Counted from the first letter of the stretch, positions 18,143-27,119 are shown. The stretch: DNA of 64,000 nt from Pelobacter seleniigenes DSM 18267 (GCF_000711225.1 NZ_JOMG01000005.1:310001-374000); one strand, 5' to 3'. Numbers and translations are program-made. Notes: generated by a model from the letters alone, not told the origin.

Positions 18143-18171
18143 TTGACTTTCTTTTTCAAAAAGAATAATAT
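18143..18171 (+). promoter_or_regulatory. Sigma-70 promoter with palindromic spacer, upstream of Lrp-type gene
   Basis: TTGACT at 18143-18148, 17 bp, TAATAT at 18166-18171. The spacer itself, 18149-18165, is a perfect 8-1-8 palindrome (TTCTTTTTCAAAAAGAA), placed where a bound repressor would block polymerase. The start codon of the regulator is at 18196, only ~18 nt after the expected transcription start. Autoregulation by the Lrp-type protein is plausible but unproven. Confidence 0.65.
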
Positions 18172-18195
18172 TCTATGGAAATGGAGAATTAGAGA

Positions 18196-18660
18196 ATGAT
18201 CGACGAAATTGACCACAAAATACTGGCGATCCTTCAGGAGAAAGCCCGTATCCCGAATGCCGAAGTTGCCCGTCAAGTTAATATGGCACCTTCCGCCGTG
18301 CTGGAAAGAATTCGCAAGCTCGAAGAACGGGGCATTATTGAAGGGTACGAGGTCCGCCTCAATCCGGCCGCCTTCAACCAGGGCCTGACCGCTTTTGTGC
18401 AGGTTTATGCGATCTCTTCGGATCGAGCCGACCTTGCGGGCCGATTAGCTCAGGTGACCGGGGTGCAGGATGTGCATCAGGTCGCTGGAGAAGATGGCCA
18501 CCTGCTCAAGCTCCGGGTTGCTGACAATACCGAACTTGGTAGAATTCTGGCCGAAGAGATCGGGACCATTCCAGGGGTTCAGCAAACCAAAACCAGTATC
18601 GTTTTAAATACCATCAAAGAAACCCGAAAAATTGACCTAACCCGGCTAGTAGCGGAATAA
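18196..18660 (+). CDS. Lrp/AsnC-family transcriptional regulator
   Basis: 154 residues, the standard family length. N-terminal winged helix-turn-helix: DEIDHKILAILQEKARIPNAEVA, with recognition helix in APSAVLERIRKLEERGII (residues ~5-55). The C-terminal RAM/ligand domain (residues ~65-145) shows GVQDVHQVAGEDGHLLKLRVADN. Members bind amino acids and form octamers. It lies 13 bp before the lysA-type gene and shares its strand, so both are probably in one transcript and the regulator may sense lysine or a precursor (inference). Start is preceded by GGAGAATTAGAGA. Confidence 0.9.
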   Translation: MIDEIDHKILAILQEKARIPNAEVARQVNMAPSAVLERIRKLEERGIIEGYEVRLNPAAFNQGLTAFVQVYAISSDRADLAGRLAQVTGVQDVHQVAGEDGHLLKLRVADNTELGRILAEEIGTIPGVQQTKTSIVLNTIKETRKIDLTRLVAE

Positions 18661-18673
18661 AAGGAGTCTGTTC

Positions 18674-19942
18674 ATGCCCATGTCACAGAGTTTTAAAGAG
18701 CGTTTGTTTCCCATTGCCCAGCAGTTGGTTGATCATTATGGTACGCCTTTTCATATTTACGATGAAGTCGGTATCCGCGAGACCGGTGAAGCACTGAAAA
18801 AAGCTTTCGCAGGGATTGACGGATTTCGTGAATACTATGCGGTTAAGGCATTGCCCAACCCTCGTATTCTCAAACTGATGCACGACATGGGTTTTGGGTT
18901 TGACTGCAGTTCCATCGCCGAATTGGTGCTGAGCCGGCAGATTGGTGCACGTGCCGAAGACCTCATGTTCACCTCAAACAATACCACTGCAGCCGAGTTT
19001 GCCGCAGCCGCAGCCGACGGGGGGAGCATCCTGAACCTGGACGATATGTCCCTGATTGAAAAAGTTCCCGAATTCCCTGAGCTGGTCTGCTTCCGTTACA
19101 ATCCGGGTCCGCGCCGGACCGGTAATGTGATTATCGGCAATCCGGTTGAGGCAAAATACGGGGTCAGCCATGAGCAGGTCGTCGAGGCCTACCGACTGGC
19201 TCGGGCCAGAGGCGCCAAGCGCTTCGGACTGCACACCATGGTCGCCTCCAACGAACTGGATTACACCTATATGGTTGAAACGGCCCGGATGGTCCTGGAG
19301 ATTGTTGAGACGGTCTCCGCCGAGTTGGATATCCGCTTTGAATTCGTCAATATCGGTGGTGGGTTCGGAATTCCTTATCGACCCGAGCAGGAAGCCCTGA
19401 ATATCTCTGCCCTGGCCGCCGAGGTTACCGGGTTGTTCAACGCGTTTAAAGAGCAACATGGCTATGCACCGCGCATGTACATGGAGAGCGGTCGGTTCAT
19501 GACCGGGCCGCATGGTTGCCTGGTGACCACGGCCATTAATCATAAGCAGATTTATCGCAACTATATCGGCCTTGATGCCTGCATGTCCTCGTTGATGCGT
19601 CCGGCCCTTTACGGCGCCTATCATCACATCGACATCCTTGGCAAAGAGGCGGCACCAAAGGATCATGTTTATGATCTGGTCGGTTCACTGTGCGAAAATA
19701 ATGACAAGTTTGCCGTTCAGCGGGAACTTCCGCAAATTGTTGATGGTGACATCGTGGTGATCCATGATACCGGTGCTCACGGTCATGCCATGGGATTCCA
19801 ATACAATGCACGCCTGCGGCCGAAGGAACTGCTCATGCGTGCTGACGGCAGTGTTGAATTGATCCGACGGGAAGAGACGTTAGAGGATTACTTCGCTACC
19901 CTGAATTTCGACGCCGACAGTTTCAAGCCGACTGCGAACTGA
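18674..19942 (+). CDS. lysA: Diaminopimelate decarboxylase-type fold-III PLP enzyme
   Basis: 422 residues, ATG 18674 (an internal ATG two codons on is equally possible), with AAGGAG upstream. It has the alanine-racemase-like TIM barrel: PLP-binding Lys in YAVKALPNP (~residue 57), FDCSSIAELVL, the phosphate-binding GGGFG (~residue 236), then ESGRFMTGP, the active-site Cys in SLCENND, and a C-terminal HDTGAHGHAMGFQYNARLR. Meso-DAP decarboxylases give lysine as the last biosynthetic step. Differences from the textbook pattern: HTMVASN replaces HIGSQ, ESGR replaces EPGR, and the usual Tyr of AGAYG is His (GAHG). These are shared by a recognised branch of the family as far as I recall, but a different amino-acid substrate is possible. 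Confidence 0.75.
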   Translation: MPMSQSFKERLFPIAQQLVDHYGTPFHIYDEVGIRETGEALKKAFAGIDGFREYYAVKALPNPRILKLMHDMGFGFDCSSIAELVLSRQIGARAEDLMFTSNNTTAAEFAAAAADGGSILNLDDMSLIEKVPEFPELVCFRYNPGPRRTGNVIIGNPVEAKYGVSHEQVVEAYRLARARGAKRFGLHTMVASNELDYTYMVETARMVLEIVETVSAELDIRFEFVNIGGGFGIPYRPEQEALNISALAAEVTGLFNAFKEQHGYAPRMYMESGRFMTGPHGCLVTTAINHKQIYRNYIGLDACMSSLMRPALYGAYHHIDILGKEAAPKDHVYDLVGSLCENNDKFAVQRELPQIVDGDIVVIHDTGAHGHAMGFQYNARLRPKELLMRADGSVELIRREETLEDYFATLNFDADSFKPTAN

Positions 19943-19950
19943 TAACGACC

Positions 19951-21267
19951 GTGTCCAGATCTGTAACAAGCACCACTCCTGAAATCCTGCCGCCGTTGTC
20001 CGTTGAAGCACTGGTCAATGGCGGGGCAGGGCTGGTTCGCCATGAGGGGCAGGTCGTTTTCGTCCCGCATACCGCTGTCGGCGATGTCATTACCTGTGCG
20101 ATTAGCAAGCGTAAAAAAACCTATGCCGAGGCTCGGCTGGTCGATCTGGTCGAACCCGGCCCGGGGCGCTGTCAACCGATTTGCCCGGTCGCCGGAGAGT
20201 GCGGTGGCTGTCAATGGCAGCATCTTGCCTATCCGGAACAGGCCTTCTGGAAAGATTATCTATTTCGGCAGACACTTATTCGCCGTTGCAGCATCAGTGA
20301 AGAGCGGATTCTGCCATTGCTGGTGGCTCCGGAACCATTTGCCTACCGCAGCCGTGTGCAGATCAAATGTCACAATACCGGGGCCGGTTTCATTACCGGA
20401 TTTTACCGGCCCCAAAGCCGCTATGTTGTTGGCGTGGAGCACTGTCCGCTGATTCCTGATAAGCTGAACGGATTACTAGGTGAATTGCGTATCCGTATCA
20501 ATGGTTCATTTTTTGCGGGGGAGATTCCCCAGATCGATCTGGCCATTGACGACCACGACAAATGCACTGCGGTGGTCCACTACCTTGGCCATCACAGCTC
20601 GGACCTTGCTGACCGGCTTGGGGCTTTGCAGGGGCTGGCTGATATTTTTCTGCAGCAGGGCACCAAGAAAAAGATTCAGACGGTCTGTGGCGATGGCCGA
20701 CTGGGTATTCTCGTCGACGAACCTCCATTGGAATTGAAGTATTTGGTTGGCGGATTTGCCCAAATCAATCTGGCCCAGAATCGGGTGATGGTGGCAAAGG
20801 TTCTCGATTTGCTGAACTGGTCCAAAAATGACCGGGTTGTTGACCTGTATTGCGGGATGGGCAATTTTTCTCTGCCGCTGGCCCGACGGGTTGATCGGGT
20901 GCTAGGCGTTGAAGAGTCGCCGTTGTCGATCGCGATGGCAAAACAGAACGCTGTCGATAACGGACTTTTGAATGCACATTTTCAGTGCCATTCGGCCGAA
21001 CAGGACCTGAGCGGATTGCTCGCCTCGTTTCCGGTTGACATCCTGATCCTTGATCCGCCCCGAAGCGGCGCATACGAGGTAATGAAACAGATTGCCGAGA
21101 AAATGGTCAGTCATGTTATATATATATCCTGCGACCCGCAGACTTTTGCCCGCGATCTGTGCCGGCTCATCCATTGTGGCTACGAGGTGGTTTCAAGTCA
21201 GCCATTGGACATGTTTCCACAGACATATCATTGTGAAAGTATCACTTATCTGAGGAGACGGCCCTAG
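19951..21267 (+). CDS. rlmD: 23S rRNA (uracil-5-)-methyltransferase, RlmD/TrmA family
   Basis: 438 residues, GTG start at 19951 only 8 bp after lysA. An N-terminal TRAM-like RNA-binding domain (residues ~15-65) precedes a Cys cluster (CQPICPVAGECGGCQWQH) typical of the 4Fe-4S site of RlmD-type enzymes. The C-terminal Rossmann methyltransferase has VVDLYCGMGNFSLPLARR (SAM binding), DPPRSGAYEV, and the catalytic Cys in YISCDPQTFARDL. The family methylates C5 of U1939 (or U747) in 23S rRNA; which site is not decidable here. No clear terminator follows. Confidence 0.88.
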   Translation: MSRSVTSTTPEILPPLSVEALVNGGAGLVRHEGQVVFVPHTAVGDVITCAISKRKKTYAEARLVDLVEPGPGRCQPICPVAGECGGCQWQHLAYPEQAFWKDYLFRQTLIRRCSISEERILPLLVAPEPFAYRSRVQIKCHNTGAGFITGFYRPQSRYVVGVEHCPLIPDKLNGLLGELRIRINGSFFAGEIPQIDLAIDDHDKCTAVVHYLGHHSSDLADRLGALQGLADIFLQQGTKKKIQTVCGDGRLGILVDEPPLELKYLVGGFAQINLAQNRVMVAKVLDLLNWSKNDRVVDLYCGMGNFSLPLARRVDRVLGVEESPLSIAMAKQNAVDNGLLNAHFQCHSAEQDLSGLLASFPVDILILDPPRSGAYEVMKQIAEKMVSHVIYISCDPQTFARDLCRLIHCGYEVVSSQPLDMFPQTYHCESITYLRRRP

Positions 21268-21422
21268 GCATCTGCCTTAATCTTATGCAGACCAGGATCG
21301 CTTTGGCTATTTATTAGGCAGGCATTGCAATAGATCCGGAACGCCCCAGATGTAATTTTTTTTGAGGTGGCTATCTGTTTGAAATTTTAACAATTTTATT
21401 TTATTGTCGGATAGATAATTGC

Positions 21423-21438
21423 TGGCAGGATCTTTGCT
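21423..21438 (+). promoter_or_regulatory. Sigma-54 promoter of glnB-glnA
   Basis: TGGCAGGATCTTTGCT fits the -24/-12 consensus (TGGCAC-N5-TTGCW) with GG and GC elements at the required spacing and one mismatch. Expected transcription start ~21449, ~59 nt before glnB. This predicts nitrogen control by an NtrC-type activator; no NtrC site was found. Confidence 0.75.
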
Positions 21439-21474
21439 TGTATCCTGTCCAGTTTAAACGTCAGATTTTTTTGA

Positions 21475-21846
<372 letters not shown>

Positions 21847-21922
21847 TTCTAAATTGTTCTTCATTTAGAATTGAATAGGTGGTCTTTAAGAGGAAATCAT
21901 CAATCAAAAGGAGAAATCAACG

Positions 21923-23332
21923 ATGACCCCAAGTGAAGTAGTTAAGTTTGCAGAAGAAAATGATGTGCAGTTTGTTGATTACAAGTTTCTCGACTTCGTC
22001 GGTATCTGGCAGCATTTTACCACTCCGATTTGTGAGTTCAGCGAAGAAACCTTCGAAGAAGGCATCGGTTTTGATGGTTCCTCGATCCGTGGCTGGCAGC
22101 CGATTCACAATTCCGACATGCTGATCATGCCCGACCCGAAAACCGCCAAGATCGACCCCTTTGTGGAAATGACCACCCTGAGCCTGATCTGCAACATCAT
22201 CGACCCGATTACCCGTGAAGGTTACTCCCGCGACCCACGCTACATCGCTCAGAAAGCAGAAGCTTACCTTAAATCGACCGGCATTGCCGACACCGCTTAT
22301 TTCGGTCCGGAACCGGAGTGCTTCGTTTTTGACGATGTTCGCTATGCTTCCAGCTCCAATGAATCTTTCTACAGCGTCGATTCCGTTGAAGGGATCTGGA
22401 ACACCGGCCGCGAAGAGTTCCCCAACCTTGGCTACAAGCCGCGTCACAAAGAAGGCTACTTCCCCTGCGCACCGACTGACAGCATGATCGATCTGCGGAA
22501 TGAAATGGTTGCTGTCCTGCAACAAGTCGGTCTGCACATTGAATGTGCTCACCACGAAGTTGCGACTGGCGGTCAGATTGAAATCGATATGCGCTTCGAC
22601 TCCCTGCTCAGCATGGGCGATAATCTACAGTGGTTTAAATACGTCATCAAAAACGTTGCCGTCCGCAACGGTAAAACCGTCACCTTCATGCCGAAGCCGA
22701 TCTACAATGATAACGGCTCCGGTATGCACTGCCACCAGTCCCTGTGGAAAGACGGCAAAAACCTGTTTGCCGGCGACGGCTACGGCGGCCTTTCCAAAAT
22801 CGCCATGTACTATATCGGCGGCATTATGAAACATGCCAAGGCGCTGTGTGCTTTCACCAACCCCAGCACCAACTCTTACAAGCGTTTGGTTCCTGGTTTC
22901 GAAGCCCCTGTCAATCTGGCTTACTCCAACCGGAACCGCTCAGCTTCGTTGCGTATTCCGGTCACCAACAACGAAAAAGCCAAGCGGGTCGAGTACCGGA
23001 CTCCCGATGCTGCTGCCAACGGTTACCTCGCTTTTGCAGCGATGGTCATGGCCGGTCTGGATGGCATCGAAAACAAAATCGATCCGGGTCAACCGCTGGA
23101 TAAAGACATCTACGGTTTGTCTCCTGAAGAACTTAAAGACATCCCAAGTGTTGCCACTTCACTTGAAGATGCTCTCAAAAACCTCAAAGAAGATCATGAG
23201 TTCCTGCTCAAAGGCGATGTCTTCACCGAGGATGTCATTGACATGTGGATCAGCTACAAAACTGCCGCTGAAGTTGACGCTGTTCGTATGCGTCCCTGCC
23301 CGGAAGAATTCGCTCTCTACTTCGATTGCTAA
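21923..23332 (+). CDS. glnA: Glutamine synthetase type I
   Basis: 469 residues, normal for GSI-beta. Conserved signatures: FDGSSIRGW (residues ~50-58), [62 protein letters not shown], and RIEYRTPD-like [13 protein letters not shown]. The adenylylation Tyr is present in [11 protein letters not shown] (~residue 397), so the enzyme should be controlled by GlnE. It catalyses glutamate + NH3 + ATP -> glutamine in the cytoplasm as a dodecamer. AAAGGAG stands upstream of the ATG. A strong terminator follows, and an IS110 element sits directly behind it. Confidence 0.97.
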   Translation: MTPSEVVKFAEENDVQFVDYKFLDFVGIWQHFTTPICEFSEETFEEGIGFDGSSIRGWQPIHNSDMLIMPDPKTAKIDPFVEMTTLSLICNIIDPITREGYSRDPRYIAQKAEAYLKSTGIADTAYFGPEPECFVFDDVRYASSSNESFYSVDSVEGIWNTGREEFPNLGYKPRHKEGYFPCAPTDSMIDLRNEMVAVLQQVGLHIECAHHEVATGGQIEIDMRFDSLLSMGDNLQWFKYVIKNVAVRNGKTVTFMPKPIYNDNGSGMHCHQSLWKDGKNLFAGDGYGGLSKIAMYYIGGIMKHAKALCAFTNPSTNSYKRLVPGFEAPVNLAYSNRNRSASLRIPVTNNEKAKRVEYRTPDAAANGYLAFAAMVMAGLDGIENKIDPGQPLDKDIYGLSPEELKDIPSVATSLEDALKNLKEDHEFLLKGDVFTEDVIDMWISYKTAAEVDAVRMRPCPEEFALYFDC

Positions 23333-23351
23333 TTCTTACTCCGCACAGCAA

Positions 23352-23384
23352 AAAAGCCCCCGGAATTATCCGGGGGCTTTTCTT
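23352..23384 (+). terminator. Rho-independent terminator of glnB-glnA
   Basis: 12-bp perfect stem AAAAGCCCCCGG (23352-23363)/CCGGGGGCTTTT (23370-23381) with a 6-nt loop and T-rich tail. Confidence 0.92.
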
Positions 23385-23399
23385 ATGTGGCCCCTTGTC

Positions 23400-23560
23400 A
23401 AGACATAACTTTCCTGTTGTTAAAAACCGAGGGTGTTTGAGCACTATCCTTTTCTTATTCGCGTCTCATATCGCCAAGTACCAATTCGGTACGCTCAAAG
23501 AACCTCGCCATTTTATTTCCGCCACCCGAAGTGGCCAAAAGCCCGTCGCGTCAGACCTGT
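23400..23560 (-). ncRNA. Candidate bridge RNA region of IS copy B
   Basis: Non-coding stretch downstream of the transposase. On the minus strand it has hairpins GCCAC-ttcgg-GTGGC (around 23521-23535) and GTACC-gaatt-GGTAC (around 23480-23494). As in copy A, the longer non-coding end is downstream, where IS1111-subgroup elements carry the bridge RNA. Assignment is by position and structure only. Confidence 0.3.
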
Positions 23561-24634
23561 TTATACTGAAGGTCGGTAGGCCCTTTGTTCGATGCTCAAG
23601 CGCCAGAGAATAATCGCCAGTTTTCTTGCCAATGCTGTAATCGCTTTTTGCGGAATACCGGTTTTACTGAGCAGTTTGTTGTACATTTCGCTAGCTTTTG
23701 CATCTTTTGCTCGCCATATCCAGGCCGCTTCAATCAACAAGGATCGTAAGCGTTTTTGCCCAACCGGCATCAAGTACCCGCGAGGTGTCTTTTCGCCACT
23801 GTGCCGAACGGTTGGTGCGAGCCCAAGATAGCTGGTGACCTCTTCTGAACGATGAAAACGTTCAGGACGAAATAGTTCCAGATGAAAAGTTGTGGCAACC
23901 ACTTTGCCAACACCAGGAACACTTGTCAGCGCTCGAATCACAGGCCGGTGTTTGGGATGCCGGTTGAGTTGCTCCAGTTGACCTGCCACTTCACTTAGCT
24001 CCTGTTGAAGAAATTCCAGCTCTCGCAAGTGGCTGTCAATAGTTAAGCGGCCCTCGGGCAAAAGAGGAAGTGCTGCGATATTCTCTCTAGAGTCCGATCG
24101 CCAGTTTCTGACGGCCTCCGTTTCCTCGAAACCATGGTAAAGCAGAAACCCCTTAATCCTCTGCTTGCATTGACGAACTCGATCTATCAATTGATGTCGA
24201 CGACGCAGCAAAGAACGCTGAGCCTCTTCTGCGGCTGACGGCACAGCAATCGGTCGAATCAATCCTTTTGAGCAATAGTGCGCTAGCTTCAAACAGTCGA
24301 GTCGATCTGTTTTCGATCCAGGACTGACGCTTCTCGGGATTTTACTCGGGGCGGCAACGGTCACAGGGAATCCTGTTGCCTGGAGGGCGCGAGCAAGAGA
24401 GAATCCTGTTGGCCCTGCTTCGTAGGCAACTCCTGCAACCTGAATATTGAGCTGGGATAATTGCTTTACAAACACTTCTGGATTAGCAACTGTTGTAAAT
24501 GCAAACGCCTTGTCGTCTGCCCTGAGTAAGGCGACATGATAGCTGCGCTTGTGAACATCCAGGCCGATCCAGAAAGGCTCATCTTGATATATTGAGAGAA
24601 AAGACTGCAGAGCTGATAAACTGTACTTTGCCAT
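23561..24634 (-). CDS. IS110-family transposase (DEDD recombinase)
   Basis: 357 residues, intact. N-terminal DEDD domain: WIGLDVHKRSYHVALLRAD with the first Asp, YEAGPTGFSLARALQ, and KTDRLDCLKLAHY (residues ~25-120). The middle is a helical linker with QQELSEVAGQLEQL. The C-terminal Transposase_20 domain shows LTSVPGVGKVVATTFHLEL, SYLGLAPTVRHSGEK, and GQKRLRSLLIEAAW. It would catalyse RNA-guided recombination of its element. The gene opens with ATG in a perfect 13-bp inverted repeat that also covers the AGGAGG ribosome binding site. Confidence 0.93.
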   Translation of the reverse strand: MAKYSLSALQSFLSIYQDEPFWIGLDVHKRSYHVALLRADDKAFAFTTVANPEVFVKQLSQLNIQVAGVAYEAGPTGFSLARALQATGFPVTVAAPSKIPRSVSPGSKTDRLDCLKLAHYCSKGLIRPIAVPSAAEEAQRSLLRRRHQLIDRVRQCKQRIKGFLLYHGFEETEAVRNWRSDSRENIAALPLLPEGRLTIDSHLRELEFLQQELSEVAGQLEQLNRHPKHRPVIRALTSVPGVGKVVATTFHLELFRPERFHRSEEVTSYLGLAPTVRHSGEKTPRGYLMPVGQKRLRSLLIEAAWIWRAKDAKASEMYNKLLSKTGIPQKAITALARKLAIILWRLSIEQRAYRPSV

Positions 24635-24698
24635 GTTGGCCTCCTGACTTGTTCAGAAATGGGGATTTCCTTCAAGTCTACCGCAGAGGCCAACATGG
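24631..24698 (-). promoter_or_regulatory. Perfect 13-bp inverted repeat burying start codon and ribosome binding site
   Basis: Arm 24631-24643 (CCATGTTGGCCTC on plus) pairs perfectly with 24686-24698; 42-nt loop. On the mRNA the downstream arm contains the ATG of the transposase and four bases of its AGGAGG. The fold would keep translation low. Confidence 0.7.
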
Positions 24699-24767
24699 TA
24701 TTTTATTTAAAGGGCGGTGCCTGGATTTGTCAGTTTTGAATCAAGGCGCCGATACGACACCACAAGC

Positions 24768-25589
24768 TCAGGCGACAGCATCCTCTTTGACGATATGGAT
24801 ATCGCGCTGCGGGAAGGGGATGGAAATCCCTTCGGCATCGAAGCGCAGTTTGACATTCTCATGGAAGTCGAACAGCACCGGCCAGTAGTCACCGCTTTTG
24901 ACCCACGGACGGACGGCAAAATTAATGCTGCTGTCACCCAGTTCCAGAACCCCGATGGTGGGGGCAGGGTCAGCCAGAATTCGTGCGTCCTGATTCAGCA
25001 GATCCTCGATAACGGAGCGCACTTTTTTTAGATCATCACTGTAGCTGACCCCGACGACCATATCCACCCGCCGGGTTTCCTTGGCGGAGTAATTGGTAAT
25101 GGTCGTGCCAATAATTTGCCCGTTGGGAACAATGATTTCCTTGTTGTCCGGAGAGCGCATTTTGGTGCTGAAAATCTGAATTTCTTCAATGATTCCAGAA
25201 ACTCCTCCCGCATCGACAAAATCTCCGACCTTGAAAGGCCGAAACAGGATCAGCATCACCCCGGAAGAAAAATTCCCCAGAGTTCCCTGCAGGGACAAGC
25301 CGATAGCAAGACCGGCGGCAGCAATGACCGCTGCAAATGATGTGGTCTGAATGCCCAGTTTACTAAGGGCCGCCAAGACGACAAAGGTCATCAGCGCGAT
25401 ATAGGTCAGGCTTCTGGCAAATTTGACGAGGGTTTCATCGACCCGGCTTTTATGCATCATTTTTGCCACGCCGTTCGCAAGCACACCGGAGACGATGCGC
25501 CCGATGACAAAAATGATAATCGCCCAGATCAAAGGTAGACCATAGGTTTGAACTAATTCAATGACTTTATCCGCTGAAATGGCATCCAT
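24768..25589 (-). CDS. mscS: Small-conductance mechanosensitive channel (MscS family)
   Basis: 273 residues, close to E. coli MscS (286). Three transmembrane helices in the first ~110 residues; the pore-lining TM3 with Gly/Ala pattern reads AAAGLAIGLSLQGTLGNFSSGVMLILFRP. The beta domain follows: FKVGDFVDAGGVSGIIEEI, VPNGQIIGTTITNYS, RRVDMVVGVSYSDDL, and a C-terminal vestibule part. It opens under membrane tension to release solutes in osmotic downshock, fitting a cell that may accumulate sucrose. Minus strand, downstream of thrC with a 141-bp gap holding a 13-bp stem-loop. Confidence 0.92.
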   Translation of the reverse strand: MDAISADKVIELVQTYGLPLIWAIIIFVIGRIVSGVLANGVAKMMHKSRVDETLVKFARSLTYIALMTFVVLAALSKLGIQTTSFAAVIAAAGLAIGLSLQGTLGNFSSGVMLILFRPFKVGDFVDAGGVSGIIEEIQIFSTKMRSPDNKEIIVPNGQIIGTTITNYSAKETRRVDMVVGVSYSDDLKKVRSVIEDLLNQDARILADPAPTIGVLELGDSSINFAVRPWVKSGDYWPVLFDFHENVKLRFDAEGISIPFPQRDIHIVKEDAVA

Positions 25590-25642
25590 TCCGACCTCCC
25601 TGGCTCATTTTTTAACAGGTTATTTTTCAGATGGCTACTGAG

Positions 25643-25674
25643 AGTTGTTATCCGGCAAGCACCGGATAACAACT
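25643..25674 (-). terminator. 13-bp stem-loop between thrC and mscS
   Basis: Perfect stem AGTTGTTATCCGG (25643-25655)/CCGGATAACAACT (25662-25674), loop CAAGCA. On the minus strand no T-tract follows, so termination may be weak; on plus the tail is TTTAAT. It could instead be a processing site. Confidence 0.45.
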
Positions 25675-25730
25675 TTAATGAGAAAATTTAGCATGAGTCG
25701 GCAGGTTTGCAAGTGGAGAGAAGGGGATTC

Positions 25731-27119
25731 TCAACCGGCTTTTTGAGAAATATAGTTTTTGATAACTTCAACCTTAGCTTCAAGAACTTCGACCCTGCGT
25801 TCACGACGCTCCAGGTCGGCAAAAGCCTCCGGCAGCGCTGGAGTCTCACCGGTAGCCTGTTCGACGGTGTCGCCGAATTTGGCCGGGTGGGCCGTGGCAA
25901 GGCAGAGCAGGGGAGAATCGGGGCTGCGGAGCTGGCGGCCGACCGCAACGCCCACGGCAGTGTGAGGATCGAGGGTATAGCCGGTTTTTGCCTTGAACTC
26001 GCGGATCGTTGCAACGGTCTCTTCATCATCAATGGAAGCTGCGGCGAAGATTTCAGTCACCTGCTTTCGTTGCTCTTCATTAACGGAAATCGCGCCTGTT
26101 TCCTTGAACCGATCCATGGCCGCGCAGACCTTGTCAGCCTGGCCGTCATAAAGATAAAACAGGTAGCGTTCAAAGTTGCTGGCCACTTGAATGTCCATTG
26201 ACGGGGACAGTGAATGGTGAACTGTCGCCTTGGAATAATCGCCGTGGTTGATAAAACGGCTGAGGATATTGTTCGAATTGGTGGCCAGGATCAGGCGCTT
26301 GATCGGGACACCCATGGCTTTGGCCACATATCCGGCGAAAATATCACCGAAATTGCCGGTCGGCACGGCGACATCCATCTCCGTGGCAGAGGTTTTGGCC
26401 TGGACCTGGAACCAGGCATAAAAATAGTAAACCACCTGCGCCAGAACCCGGGCCCAGTTAATGGAGTTAACCGCGCCCAGGGCAAAGTTCTGTTTGAAAT
26501 CAAGGTCACCGAAGATATCTTTGACGATGGCCTGGGCATCGTCAAAGGTTCCCGTTACGGCGATGTTGAAAACATTCTTATCCAGCACCGTGGTCATCTG
26601 CATCTCCTGAACAGGAGAAACCTTCCCCTGCGGGTGGAGGATGAAGATATTGATCTTATCCTTGCCGCGGACACCGTAAATTGCTGCACTGCCGGTATCT
26701 CCGCTGGTGGCGCCAATAATATTCATATGGCGGTCCTGCTTGGCGAGGACATATTCAAACAGGTTGCCGAGGAACTGCAAGGCGACATCCTTGAACGCCA
26801 GGGTCGGGCCATGGAACAATTCAAGAATAAACAGGTCATCCTGATGTACAACCGGGGTGACGTCCGGGTGGTTGAAGCTGGCGTATGATCGCTCAATGAT
26901 CTTTCGCAAATCCGCTGCCGGGATATCGGTAGCAAATTTAGAAATGATATTGAAAGCAAGCTCCGGGTAGGGGAGCTTGGCGAGTTGCTGCAGTTCATCC
27001 TTGCTCAGAGTCGGGATCTGTTCGGGGAGAAGCAGGCCGCCGTCATCTGCTAGGCCCATCATAATCGTTTCAGTGAAACTTAAACCGCTCACTTTTCCGC
27101 GTGTGCTGCAATATTTCAT
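25731..27119 (-). CDS. thrC: Threonine synthase
   Basis: 462 residues, the longer (class 1, E. coli/yeast-like) form. MKYCSTRGKVSGLSFTETIMMGLADDGGL at the N-terminus is typical. The PLP Lys lies in HGPTLAFKDVALQFLG (~residue 112); the phosphate loop is GATSGDTGSAAIYGV (~residue 160). It turns O-phosphohomoserine into threonine. The carboxy-terminal ~60 residues (EVLEAKVEVIKNYI) are helical. The start is the ATG at 27119; no strong ribosome binding site is seen, and no T-box or other threonine leader peptide was found in the 258-bp gap upstream. The gene lies behind maeB but after that gene's terminator, so it should have its own promoter. Confidence 0.94.
   Translation of the reverse strand: MKYCSTRGKVSGLSFTETIMMGLADDGGLLLPEQIPTLSKDELQQLAKLPYPELAFNIISKFATDIPAADLRKIIERSYASFNHPDVTPVVHQDDLFILELFHGPTLAFKDVALQFLGNLFEYVLAKQDRHMNIIGATSGDTGSAAIYGVRGKDKINIFILHPQGKVSPVQEMQMTTVLDKNVFNIAVTGTFDDAQAIVKDIFGDLDFKQNFALGAVNSINWARVLAQVVYYFYAWFQVQAKTSATEMDVAVPTGNFGDIFAGYVAKAMGVPIKRLILATNSNNILSRFINHGDYSKATVHHSLSPSMDIQVASNFERYLFYLYDGQADKVCAAMDRFKETGAISVNEEQRKQVTEIFAAASIDDEETVATIREFKAKTGYTLDPHTAVGVAVGRQLRSPDSPLLCLATAHPAKFGDTVEQATGETPALPEAFADLERRERRVEVLEAKVEVIKNYISQKAG

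Larger units (their letters stand above)
23400..24715 (-). mobile_element. IS110-family insertion sequence, copy B (ends approximate)
   Basis: Transposase at 23561-24634, a short leader with a 13-bp inverted repeat, and a ~160-nt structured flank downstream. It lies between the glnA terminator and the end of the convergent mscS gene. A shared AAATAAAAT segment occurs in both flanks (about 23505-23517 and 24700-24712 region). It is a different element from the one at 1.6-3.0 kb. Exact ends not determined. Confidence 0.6.
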
